From NCBI RefSeq assembly GCF_017562075.2, contig NC_054081.1, positions 1,732,294-1,796,293 of the forward strand: a stretch of 64,000 bases of DNA, read 5' to 3'. The stretch's first letter is position 1, and every line of letters starts with the position of its first letter. Made by a program: the position numbers and the translations under genes. A model generated the notes under the pieces. That model did no database searches, was not told the DNA's origin, and worked only from the letters and a program-made list of their open reading frames with translations. Source of the stretch: Anopheles merus (Eukaryota > Arthropoda > Insecta > Diptera > Culicidae). Below, piece by piece: positions 33,401-43,336 of this stretch.

Positions 33401-35797
33401 AACATTGTTACTCCAGTTTTTGGGTCATTACAACAAACATTGACACAACCTTCTGTATGTATGTATCACTTAATGCTTGGAGTTTCATAACTTTGCTAAC
33501 TCTTTGTGACATACAGGTGAATTCAGTAATGATTGGGAGATATTCTGGAATTGAAATTTGTTGGATAGGACACTCTCTAGGATTTAGACTCTAGGGTGAG
33601 GTCTCTTTAGGTGAAGCTGATGGGCAAGGAACTTTAAATGACTCTTTCCGCTTCTCCACATCTACTTTATTCCCTGAAACCTTTGATTATTCCATTTCAA
33701 AAAGCGAAGAACTACCGGCTCCACACATCCCAAGTAGATCCTAACTTGAAACTTCAACACTTGGGGACTTGTATTTTCGCCTAGAATTGGATTGGATTTG
33801 TAACAGGGGGTTATCATGTGTTAGATTGCTCGACACATTTGCACGGTTAAGATGTTAAGAAGATGGTAAAAACCAAGATGACAACTAGATGTTGAGGTTC
33901 CTAGAGTAGCTAGATGCAATTGTTTGTCAGATCCCAACATGACTAGATGACGAACTAAGAATTAACGTCGCAACGTTTAAATCCTCTTCCACTTCGGTCT
34001 TTTTGTGATCGTTTATCATATTCGCTCAATGAGTCAACTCCTCTTGATGAGAATGAATCGTACAAAAACGTCATTGGAAATTTGATGCCAGCTAACCGAG
34101 ACAAAAGGACGCATACATCCTTGGAAAAAACGTAACAGTAGGATTGGAACTTACGTAATAAAATTGGAAAAGATTTATCACCTGAAGGGCACCTGATGTG
34201 GAGATTGAACGCAATAAAGCTTATACCACGCGTAAATTAGTCTCTAAAACGCAAAAAAACCTCGTTTTTGACGCCTCACTTTGGAACTACTCGACCTTTC
34301 GCCGGCGTCCAAAAGTTCGATAGCATCCCATTAAGCATGGAGTCGGCCGGTGCTCTGCTACGTACCCATTACTCCTTGTTATCGTGCCCCCGCACAGCAA
34401 GACGTTAATTACAATGTATGTGACATTTTCTGGCTCACATCGACTGCTGGAAACCGCCACCGTCCCGCATCGGGCAAGCAATTAAAAGCTTCTCCGCACC
34501 AAACCACCAGAGCTTAGCAACAGCCGGTGGCGGCACAGCCCGCCGGACGAACATAAATTTAATGGCGCTGCTCGGGCTGGGTTGACCACCGAGCAGAGGA
34601 TAAAAGGTTAATCAATGCCGGCGACCGGGAGCGCCCACCGCTTGCGTGGCACTTAGCAGAAGGGATACATTTATTCATCATAAAGCAAAGCAAAGGGGGA
34701 AAACAGAAAGAAAATCTAATCGATCCCCTCACCAACCTCAAATTGGGACGAAACCCCCCCCCCCCCATTAAAGGAAAAGGGTGGGAATGGGTGTCTAAAT
34801 TTAGCAGAACCGGTGTGGCTCCTGTGTCGGTGGGCGAGAATTCGAATAACAAACAGGAGTCATTGTACCTTTGGTTTCGAAGCACCCACACAAAAAAAAA
34901 ATGAAAAGCCATCCTAGATTGGCAACATACTCTGACAGTAAGAGTGAGAGGACAGGGGAAGGGGGGGGGGGTGTGGTGGGTTGGAGAGAACAAAGCCCGG
35001 GTTTTTTTGTTCTTGTTATTCGACTTTCTTTCGCCGACTAACCAACTAAGCAGCGAAAGGCGGCGGCGGCGGCGAAATGGGGTTCCGTCCTGCCAGGGCC
35101 GCGGGCCGCGGGTGTGCGGAAAATTCATTGCACGAACGCGGCTCGAACGCGGCGGTACCTCCTGAATGACTTCATCAGGCCGCGACTGAAACGGTGTGGG
35201 TGGAGGCGAAGTATCGATGGCGGAATTTCGGTACAATTCCACTTGCGTGCTTCCGCTTGATTGGTGAGCTTCCCCTCACTCACGGGTGACGTAACACTGG
35301 GAGCGAGCTGGTTTTGGGGCTTTGGAAATGGGCAGAAGGGAGGGGATTGCCCGATTGAAAGAGTACGGTGGTAAAATGCCGGCTGCATCGATCTGATGGC
35401 TTCGTTTGATTGGCTGCTTTGCGAGGGAAGAAAATGCTCGCTAGTGGGACAAAAAAAAAAACACACACACACACACACTCAAAACAACGAGGCAAACGAT
35501 ATGTTGGCAAGCAAGGGAAAAAATGCAAAAAAAAACAAACACATACACACGCAAAAATTCGCGTTGTTTTGGAGCTGATTTCATAAAAAAATATATGAAA
35601 AAAAAAACAAACTTCCCACATACCAAAACAGCAAAAAAAAAAGCAAACGACCAGAGGGTTGGGTAAAGAAATTAATTTCCCTTCACTGCCAGACGAACAA
35701 GCCCAAACACCACACGGGCTCTCGTGCCCCCGGTACCTCCCCCGGGCGGGCACACGTCATCGCCATCGGACTTGCTTTGCGTCCTGCAGAGAACATG

Positions 35798-35837
<40 letters not shown>

Positions 35838-36881
35838 TTCTTCGCAACGCTCCCTTTGATCTTCACAATTTCGCCTAACACTGAAGTCACTCCGCCACAT
35901 AGTGTCCACCCCCAAACACACACGCCACATATGAAACTACCACTACCCACCGAAAGCAAAGGTAGCACACATCAGTACCACCGTATGTCACCCGCACCTT
36001 TCGCCGGATGCGCGGGAGAGGCAACACGGACAGGGACGGACGGGTAAACAAAACTGAAAAACAAAAAAATAAACAGAAAGAAAGAAGGCAAAGTTTCAAG
36101 GCTTCTCGGTGCTTCAAAATTTCGTTCCAAACTCGCCCCCGAAATATCCGGCACCACACACACACACACACACCCTGCCATGAACCAATTAACATCATCT
36201 ACACACCGTGCGCCCGGTGCCGTGACCAGGAGCCACTTGTGAAGCGCGGGCAGCTTTCGGGAGCGGCCGGCATTTCTCCCTGCAATCAACTCGCGCAAAC
36301 ACACTTGTCAAAACGCACTCAGAGAGGGGGGGGGGGGGAGCAAACAACAACAACAACAACAAAAACCTTGAAAACTTTTTTCTTTGGTTAGGAGGTGTGT
36401 GAAGGAAGCGGTGGAATAATAAAAAAGGACTGCTAAATTTAGTGTCTAGCCAGCTGTCCCTCTGATTTTGTGTGTGTGTGTGCGCTTTTCAGGACAGGGA
36501 GGTGGAAGGGGTGGAGCGAGTGATCGGAAATGGAAGCTAATTGCCATACCGCACATCCCCCCCCCCCGCCCCGCGCACCGGCACCACCTTCACCTTAATT
36601 TTGAATCTTGATTGGGCGCCCGCGTTTTCGTTCGCAACTTTTCGTTGAGTAATATTTTTCGATTAATGGTAATTAAAACAGCAAAAAAAAAAAGAAAATA
36701 CAAAGAATGAACGAACGAACGCAACCGCCATCACTTCAACACCTGGTGCCTTTAATTTGCGATTCGTAAAAGGTTTGCCCGCGGTGCGTTTTGGGGATGG
36801 GGAGGATGGCCGGCCGGTTGCCAAATGAAATTCATTAATCGAGTGTACCAATCTTTGAAACATGGTATTGCTGGATCGTGT

Positions 36882-36915
<34 letters not shown>

Positions 36916-38640
36916 TTGATTTTGTCCTTATTTTCGGTTTACTTTCTTCCAGTTTGTGGAAAAATCTAGTCTCAGAACAGTGTTCGGGGTGGGGACTTTT
37001 CACTGGAAGACGCCGCACACCTATACACACTCCGAGCCCTTTGCTTTCCAGCATTTGATTTCATCGATGCCGTTGAAGCACGTACTGTTTTCCGCTCTTT
37101 CAGACCCTTCCCTTTCACCCCAACGGTGGCGCAAACGCATCAACAACCGGGCGCCTCCATCGGGTGCTGAACATTTTCAGCCTCGAACAGCCGTTTTGGG
37201 CCCCGCTGTTTGATGTTGATTCCTGTGAATGTTTGCGTTCTGTTGGTGTTTCTTTTTCTGTTTTTTTTTTGTTTTCGCGTTGCAGAAACATATTCGAACC
37301 CATACAGGGGAAGAGAGAGAGAACGCCGTCCCATCACTCCCCGTCCGTCGTTGGAAGGGTAAAAAGTTCAAACACACGGACTAGGGGATGTACGGGAAAG
37401 GGTCAATGTTCTACATTAGCAGCAGGCTGTAGGCGTCGGTGTGTTCGGGCGAGCGGAATGGGAATATAGCGCTAGCTTTTCATCACCCGAAAATTGATTC
37501 CGACTGGGGGTTGCAGGGTTGTCGAAATGTTTGTTGCAAATTATTGTAAAGAAATGAGCCATTTTTGAAACAATGTGCCAGTGGGATTTGGCAAGCCGTT
37601 CTATGTAGTCATGCCGGTTGACACAGGTTTTTGCTCATGACTTTGGCTGATGAAAATCCCATAAAATTGTCTTGTAATTAAACATTTTCAAAATTACTTT
37701 CTGTCATCCCTAGTGAGGTTAAGTTTGACACCCCCGATAATAAGCCGGCTGTTTTTTTTCATTTCTTTCCTTGTTAATTTCATTTTGTTCTGTTTTTTTG
37801 TTAATGTTTTTGTTCACCCACCTGACACTCGATGGGCCATCGGGGGGCCTGCTGGGGGCAATCATAGTCTCGTTCCTTCGGCAGTGCGAACAGTTCCCGC
37901 GGCTCCTTCAGGCGTGCGATCGGGCGTAGCGTCTTCGAGTCGGTGTTCACCTCGAGCTGATGCGTTTTGAGGCTGTTCGACAGAAAGCTGCCCAAGTAGC
38001 CGGCTGCATGCGCCGTCCCAGCCCGGACGGTTGCGGGAAGGATGTGGAAAGCGAGAAATAGTACGGCACACAAGCGCAGCAAGTGAGAGGAAATGGAAGA
38101 AAGAAGGAAAAAAAGGATACAAGAATTAGAGTGAGTTGCTTTTTATTTTGATTTGTTTGAGCGCAAATAGCTTTATTTGAGAGCGATTGCACCGAACGAA
38201 AGGGAGTGGGTTTATTGCGGGAATAAAAGACCCGAGCCCGAGAGAGAGAGAGACAACGAGTAGCGCGGTTGAATGGAGATAAGTATGAAGAAGAAGAAAA
38301 GGCGACCGGGCGAAATAAAAACCTCTTTGTGGGTAAAAATAAATCTTCCCACTGGCGATGCGATTCTTTCATAAGCTTTTCTGTGTACTTCTATGTGTGT
38401 GTGTGTGTGTGTGTGCATGAGTAAGCCACTCGCGTTAAGAAACGATACACCGCCGAAGGGCTCTGCAGGGTCGGTACGAAACCAGCTGCGGGAGAGGAGC
38501 GAGTGGGTTGGTTGTATGAAATGAGCCACGTTGGCCAAAGTACGCTACGTACAGGCAAAAGTGCAAAAGACATGGGCGCTGATGATGGTGGGCTCCTCCT
38601 TCGCTTCCGTGTCCTTGATGAAATGAACGCGAAATCTCAT
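21303..38640 (-). CDS. cytosolic carboxypeptidase (CCP2/3-like, M14 family tubulin deglutamylase)
   Basis: Zinc carboxypeptidase that trims glutamates from tubulin tails and other acidic C-termini in the cytosol and cilia (family knowledge). Core exons: 38553-38640 (first exon, less certain), 37822-38003, 33043-33195, 31413-32218, 29377-29526, 28930-29236, 28752-28856, 28515-28690, 28282-28444, 28058-28216, 27920-27988. All junctions keep phase. The N-terminal CCP domain shows APRWPIECQ, LVFESRFESGNLGRAI, HTQWFYFQVKNT and FAHSYPYTYSDLQ. The catalytic domain has zinc ligands H574/E577 (ARVHPGE) and H670 (YCDMHAHS), NPDGVIVGN, GRDLNRQY and catalytic E744 (YTLEASFGGS), so it should be active. 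An acidic, Ser/Asn-rich insert lies at about residues 145-350. After residue 786 the tail exons 24216-24449, 23622-24040, 22406-22594, 21993-22316 and 21303-21798 give a 1339-aa form; alternative ends are listed separately. Confidence 0.9.
21824..21892. repeat. (GA)n microsatellite, pyrimidine tract of the last tail intron
   Basis: On the gene strand this is a CT tract just upstream of the exon H acceptor, so length changes could affect splicing. Confidence 0.9.
22600..23610. repeat. carboxypeptidase intron with a GATTCATGAATC-type repeat
   Basis: Between about 23225 and 23400 the motif AGATTCATGAATCT and variants recur every 20-40 bases, partly palindromic. Related sequence appears at 26990-27110 and 27330-27440 in another intron of the same gene. 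It is probably a degenerate MITE or dispersed repeat. TTACGTAA at 23150-23157. Confidence 0.55.
23428..23585 (+). mobile_element. tRNA-derived SINE fragment
   Basis: Carries a tRNA-like pol III promoter: an A-box-like GGTACAGTGGTTACTCGCAC followed about 25 bases later by a B-box, GGGTTCAAGCC. A tRNA-unrelated tail follows, ending near AAAAAA. No target duplication was identified. Confidence 0.55.
24455..25195. other. intron between exons C and D, enriched in GTTACG words
   Basis: AT-rich, no coding. CGTTAC/GTAACG words recur at about 24658, 24704, 24717, 24737, 24873 and 24890, singly rather than in tandem. Confidence 0.5.
25203..25493 (-). CDS. alternative last exon C of the carboxypeptidase
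   Basis: Acceptor ccgctag|CGT, phase 0; 96 codons then TAA. It begins RTYRRKVRQCLWFVLNLYRP and contains FRSIPVPRTPEELEAQRK, then a very basic segment (KPKPVKRKVVVVKRRRSS) resembling a nuclear or tubulin-binding signal. It is a tandem duplicate of exon B with a diverged C-terminal half. The form with C would be about 882 aa. Confidence 0.75.
   Translation of the reverse strand, partial: RTYRRKVRQCLWFVLNLYRPDLPPPCDEAIERRFQHFRSIPVPRTPEELEAQRKADRKAAAGKPKPVKRKVVVVKRRRSSVQLPALPSGKEEERAI
25871..25965. repeat. (CGTAA)n pentamer array beside exon B
   Basis: About 18 units of CGTAA with occasional CGCAA/CATAA variants, starting 10 bases past the exon B stop on the gene strand. It would lie in the 3' UTR of form B. 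Confidence 0.92.
25976..26275 (-). CDS. alternative last exon B of the carboxypeptidase
   Basis: Acceptor acaacag|CGT, phase 0; 99 codons then TGA. It begins RGYRQLVRKYLWYILHLHNP and contains FTRIPVPRTADEMEAQRE before a basic stretch and an aromatic end (FLFNWRNWFWP). It has no usable donor near its end, so it looks terminal. It is homologous to exon C, 0.5 kb further on: both share YR..VR..LW..L.L, then IPVPRT..E.EAQR. The form with B would be about 885 aa. Confidence 0.75.
   Translation of the reverse strand, partial: RGYRQLVRKYLWYILHLHNPDGSPPSEGAIVMKLRQFTRIPVPRTADEMEAQREERKQEDLERLEKRRKLSVTRPCSYYPLREKPEKPFLFNWRNWFWP
26290..27800. other. carboxypeptidase intron between exon 11 and exon B
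   Basis: Non-coding, AT-rich, with the GATTCATGAATC-like repeat described above. No gene seen. Confidence 0.5.
27809..27988 (-). CDS. carboxypeptidase exon 11 with read-through short C-terminus (form A)
   Basis: Begins DYEHIGRAYCETLMDYYDD, the conserved end of the CCP catalytic domain. If the internal donor AAA|gtaaat at 27919 is not used, translation runs on through a strongly basic helix (LRRIKKIRKREKRLRKAQ) to a TGA at 27809, giving about 822 aa. If the donor is used (exon 27920-27988, phase 0), the transcript can join terminal exons B or C or the long tail. The basic extension looks more like protein than intron. Confidence 0.7.
   Translation of the reverse strand, partial: DYEHIGRAYCETLMDYYDDNPIKVNYYLRRIKKIRKREKRLRKAQRTEQQESFWWLNES
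29530..31400. other. carboxypeptidase intron 4
   Basis: No coding signal. Contains (CA)n near 29595-29622, (GT)n near 30927-30940 and a GT/CG run at 31078-31111. Confidence 0.5.
32225..33035. other. carboxypeptidase intron 3
   Basis: No coding signal; includes an (AAC)n run near 32885-32911 and a poly-G/C patch near 32300. Confidence 0.5.
33196..37821. other. large carboxypeptidase intron 2
   Basis: 4.6 kb without coding signal. The left 1 kb is AT-rich and unlike its surroundings; the rest is simple-sequence rich, with (GT)n at 35803-35835 and 36881-36916, several A and C tracts, and TTACGTAA at 34151-34158. No nested gene was found. Confidence 0.5.
38553..38640 (-). CDS. candidate first coding exon of the carboxypeptidase
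   Basis: Starts MRFRVHFIKDTEAKEEPT and ends with donor GCCT|gtacgt in phase 1. The next exon (37822-38003, acceptor catgcag|CC) needs exactly one incoming base, so the join gives ...CTFA-S-GYLGSFLSN with no stop. I chose it on phase match and coding texture alone; the true N-terminus may lie further upstream or use a different exon. Confidence 0.5.
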
Positions 38641-38655
38641 CGATAGGAAAAAGCA

Positions 38656-38700
<45 letters not shown>
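38656..38700. repeat. (CA)n microsatellite
   Basis: About 22 CA units immediately upstream of the candidate first exon of the carboxypeptidase. Confidence 0.95.
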
Positions 38701-38701
<1 letters not shown>

Positions 38702-38904
38702 CCAGAGACACGGTGAGGGCGAAACGTGCCATCGGAACGAGGCCAACAAGGCACTTGTGTGCAGAAGCCGGGCGAAAGGTTGATGAGGTTACCCTCTGTA
38801 CCCGCCCGCTTATAACCCCCTCCCACTCACAGTATGATTAAACATTCATAAGGCCCTAATGAGCTTGCGATTTTTTTCTGTGTTGCTGCTGCCGCCGCTA
38901 CTGT

Positions 38905-38907
<3 letters not shown>

Positions 38908-38934
<27 letters not shown>
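38908..38934. repeat. (ATT)n microsatellite
   Basis: Nine TAT/ATT units. Confidence 0.9.
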
Positions 38935-38935
<1 letters not shown>

Positions 38936-41422
38936 TCGTTACGAACACACAAACCCCCCCCATCCCCCGGATTTCGCGAGGTAAGAACTTATTCGCTGGT
39001 TCTGGGTAGCAAACGGCCGTCTTTGTCGATGGAAAGGAACGGAAAGCTCATTTTCTTGAGATTTGCGGTGCTGGCACGCTTTCGCTTATCCGCCTTTTGC
39101 CACCGCACCATGATTCTACCTTCTCGGCAAGAAGCAGATGAGATTTTCCCTTTTTGTGTGTGTGTGTGCAATGTGACTCAGTGGTATTTGGGGGTATATT
39201 AATCATAAGAGGATCATGGAGAACATTCATTTCATTCCACAAATCTGCCCAAAATCATATCTCATTCTTAGCTGCTTGCATTCTACCGATAAATGAATGT
39301 TCTTTTCCGTTGGATGGATCGTGTTTGTTCGCCATTGGCAGGAGGGATCTATCTCCAGCACGGTGACATTCGTTCTCGAAATAGGGCCAGTTGGATGATA
39401 ATGCTAAAACGTGTTGCAAACGCAACCAATCTTGCTTCGTTGATTAATTATGATTCTGCTTTTTGACTCATCAATCTGATTTTCTGACAGTTAAATAGCG
39501 CAAGTTAGTTGAATCTTTCGTGTATTGATTTGAGCCGTTTAATTATTCCTACGGTGATATTCTAATTTTAACTAATTGGAATCTCTTTTATGTTTATTTT
39601 ATTCTAGGTTTTGGACGCCTCGGCAGCAGGCCAAGGGATAAGTGAGTAAGTATGCTTTTTTGTGCTTTTTATACACTTATTTTTGACCTCTTTTGAATTG
39701 GAGTGGTTGCTCTCTTTGCGATTCTAACCGAAAGGGCTCTTGCCGAAAAGATTCTTGCACAGAGGCAGTAACTCATTGAAAAAGCTCGTCCTACTGCACG
39801 CGCCGAAGTAACAAAGTCAAGGCGGTGGCTTTGATTTTTCCGCCTTTAAATCAGCTATGCAAAGTGAGGTGGCCGTTGAAAAGGTCTCCTGCACACTTCA
39901 ACATAAACGTGATGGATTTCTCGGCGAAAAACACTCAAGAGATGTGCTTTTTATTCATCTTTTTTTTTAGTCCTTCGAGCCGGATTTTTCGCTGTTTTGC
40001 GCTTTCTTGTCGCAAAAAATTGTGTTTCAATTTGTTTTTTTTTTCTGCTGACAATTGATTCATCGTTCGAAACAGTTTGAACAGTGCTGGCGCTGTTTTG
40101 CTTCCCATTCCAGGGCTCAATGTTCGGGTAGCATGTACAAAACTGCCCGCCGCCAAAGAGCAGCATCATTAATTTTCACCACAATCCCATTCTTCCCCAC
40201 TGAGGGTTTGAGGAGGGCGGTAGATGGAAAGAGAAAACAAACATGGTGCACCTGATGCGTGCAAATATCAAAAACGCCCACACGCACACACTGGTACACA
40301 ACAACAACACATTATGCTGTGTGTGTGTGTGTGTGGGTGCGTGATCTTACAGCGTCGCCAGGCGGACGTTTGGTAAAGACAACGTAAACATACCGCACCG
40401 CGCACCTTGTCGTCGCCACCGCACCAGAACGCGACACACTATCGCGATTGGCACGGGTTTTTGCGTTTGGTGCACGATCCACCCCGGCACCCCCGGCACC
40501 ACCGGCCTCCCATGTTAGGCTGCCAAGCGAAACAACTGCTAACGATCAGCTGTTTGGGCCGCTGGCGATGATGATGATGATGATGGCATCAGAGCAGCCG
40601 CAATCGCCACGGGTACGATCCTCGCAGGTTTTTGGTGTCGTTGTTGTTGCAAGATGCAATTGTTTTTTTTTTTTTTTGGTCGCTATTCTACCCCACTGTT
40701 TACGTGCGTGTGTTTGTGCAGGCCAGCGAGCCATTGCCGCTGTTGTGCTGGCGGCATTAATTTTGTAAATACAAAACAAACAAGCGGCGCGAGTTTTTTT
40801 TCGTCGGAAGCAGCATTTAATTTGATCTTTCGTGCTGATCTTAGGGCGAATTGGGCCGCGGGAACATGAAGGGTTTTTCTTTACTACGATCGGAAAGCTA
40901 CCCGCTCCGTGCTGCCCCTTACCGGTGCTGCTGGTAGCGTACGGAATGATTGTTGTGATCGTTGCGGTCGGCTTGGCGAGGTTGCGCGAAGTTGATTGTT
41001 GACACTAATTAACTAATTAGCCAGGAATGTGCCCAACATTCGGGACACACTGGCTTGCACGCACCCACACACATACACACACACACACACACACGCACCC
41101 CTCACGCATACACACGCACGCACACTCACTCACAGTTCCGAAACGATCGACGGAAAGGCAGGCAACACTAGACAACAAACCCGAAGTACGGGAAGACTTG
41201 TCTGTCTAACGAGGGGGTGGGCTGGCCCGCGAAAAAAGCGCGTTCTGCGTTCGTACGTCCACTGACGAGCGTCTTCACCGTGCGACTAAATGTGCCAAGC
41301 GAACGGCTGGCCGGCCTGGCTGGCTGGCTGGCTGGCTGGTTGGTTGGTTGCCTTCGGACTGTATGGGAATGTGCACGCGGTGGTTCCCCCGATCTCCAAC
41401 AGGACCTCGCTGCACCTGTCTT

Positions 41423-41467
<45 letters not shown>

Positions 41468-42582
41468 TTCTGTCGCAAAAATACACTCCCAACCCCTCCT
41501 GGTAGGCAGATGCGCTTTTCTATGTGTCTGCTCACTCACTCACTCTCTCTCTCTCTCGTTCGCTTCTTCTCAGACTCGGGGGAAAAGTCTTCCAATGTAT
41601 GTCATCGTATGAGGCGCGCGCACAAAGGAGCAGCGGGAAAGTGTGCGAAAGCGAGAGAGAGAGAGAGATAGAGAGATAGAGGGAGATGCAAAGCATGGTG
41701 AACGCGCTCGCTTTTTTGCGCTTCGTGCTGCTCACAGTCCGTACGCGCTTCACGCAAAGCAGCAGCACCAGCAGCACCCGGCTGCCCGAACGAGGAAGCG
41801 GTTCGTTTCGTGTCGTGCACTATGGGCTCACCGGTGGACAGGAGCTAATTTTGCAATCTTTTGCGGGAAGGTTTTACCGTGTGCGCTGTGTGGTTGGTGT
41901 TCGGTGGTGTGCATCGCTCGTGCTCTGGTGCATCGGTTCGTAAAAGTGGTATTCGACTCGTGAACAAATTTCTGAACGGCGCTTGTTTGTGTCAATTTTG
42001 TAAAATTGCTTCTCCCTGTATACTGCGATCTTACATCATCTTTAACCTTCATATCTAGAACCAAAACTACTCCTTTACTTATATTATCACCTATCCGGGT
42101 TGGCCATACATTTTATACGGGAATTTACATTTTTTTATTGGAAAAAACTCAATTTTACTTCATTTATGTTTTTTTATGATAATAATAATTGTTATGACTT
42201 ATAACTTTTAGTTACATACAATTTAACGTATGTAAAACAGAAACACTTAACCATGGAATCTAAGAGACATATTATGGCGGTTGTACTGTTATTCTTTGAC
42301 ACGAATATTTAAAGAGTCTTCGCATGATTTTATGGTCCAGTGTACCGACAGAATATATATCAGACCCATCAATTATGTGTTTTATCGCCACAGTTGAAGT
42401 GTCTAGCAAAATATTAAGCGCAAAACCAAGATAAGCCCGTAAATGAACTTGACGCTTGACGTGCACATGGTCGCATTTGCTTATCTGCATCTCACTGTTG
42501 TTATCAGCTTTCGCTTGGTAAATTAAATCTTATTATATGTACTGTACTTTATGCAGTCAATAAGAATCATATTGGGTTAGTC

Positions 42583-43328
42583 CAGGGGGGTCTTTAAACT
42601 TTTCCCTTCGCGGGCCGCATTGCTTCGCAAATAACGTTGCTAATGGCCATTTTGGAGTTACCCGCAGCTAATGCGTGAACGTTATATTACGCTTGTTAAA
42701 GAAAATACCATCATTGGGGCCCTTCACGATTTCTAGTCAGTTTTTTGTATGGAGTTTTACAGTTGGAGGCTGAAATCATGTAAACACTCCGTACAAAACC
42801 ACACACAAAACTAGCCTGCAATTTTCAGTCTAGATTAATTCTAGCTAGAATTAGATTCGAGTACCTACTCGAAAAATGGGAAAACAAGGTGGTGTTTACA
42901 TTTTTCCCAAGGTGCATGTTTTTTTATATCCATATTTGAATATCACTTTTTGACAAGACGGCTGAACACTTTTGCTCAAACAGGCTTTCTGGAGGATTGA
43001 CGAATATTCAAAACACTATTAAAATCTTCCTTCGGAAACAGAAGCGGTAAAATTCAGTCTTCTAAATTCATACTCCTTGGGATAAGCCCGCATGTATATT
43101 ATACCGACTTAGATAACTGTTCAAAAACTGCTATACAATGCAAACGGCTGACAGGCTGAAATTTCAGCCAACCAACTTCAAACGGAAAGGACCCCATTTT
43201 CATCATTTTTTCTATCATGTATCAAATATATATTAGTTAACCTAGATTTTTGTGTTTAAAACATACAAGTTAAAATTTGTTTTAACCTTTATAAAAAGTC
43301 ATCACGGGCCGTAGTTTGTGGACCCCTG
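42583..43328. mobile_element. non-autonomous hAT-type DNA transposon (746 bp)
   Basis: Terminal inverted repeats CAGGGGGGTCTTTAAACT... and, read inward from the right, CAGGGGTCCACAAACTACGG; subterminal GCGGGCCGC and CGGGCCGT continue the match. The flanks are GGTTAGTC (42575-42582) and GGATAGTC (43329-43336), an 8-bp target duplication with one mismatch, which is the hAT signature. It is AT-rich inside with no transposase frame. Confidence 0.82.
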
Positions 43329-43336
43329 GGATAGTC

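Larger units (their letters stand above)
38641..42560. other. intergenic DNA upstream of the carboxypeptidase
   Basis: No gene supported. Contains (CA)n at 41066-41092, a GGCT/GGTT tetramer run at 41308-41350, (CT)n at 41428-41465 and an isolated splice-site-flanked segment at 39608-39641. It probably includes promoter and 5' leader exons of the carboxypeptidase that cannot be placed by eye. Confidence 0.5.

Noticed and set aside
34559..35242. 227-codon minus-strand frame inside carboxypeptidase intron 2
   Set aside because: Composition follows poly-purine and C-rich tracts; no domain and no splice sites matching the neighbouring exon phases.
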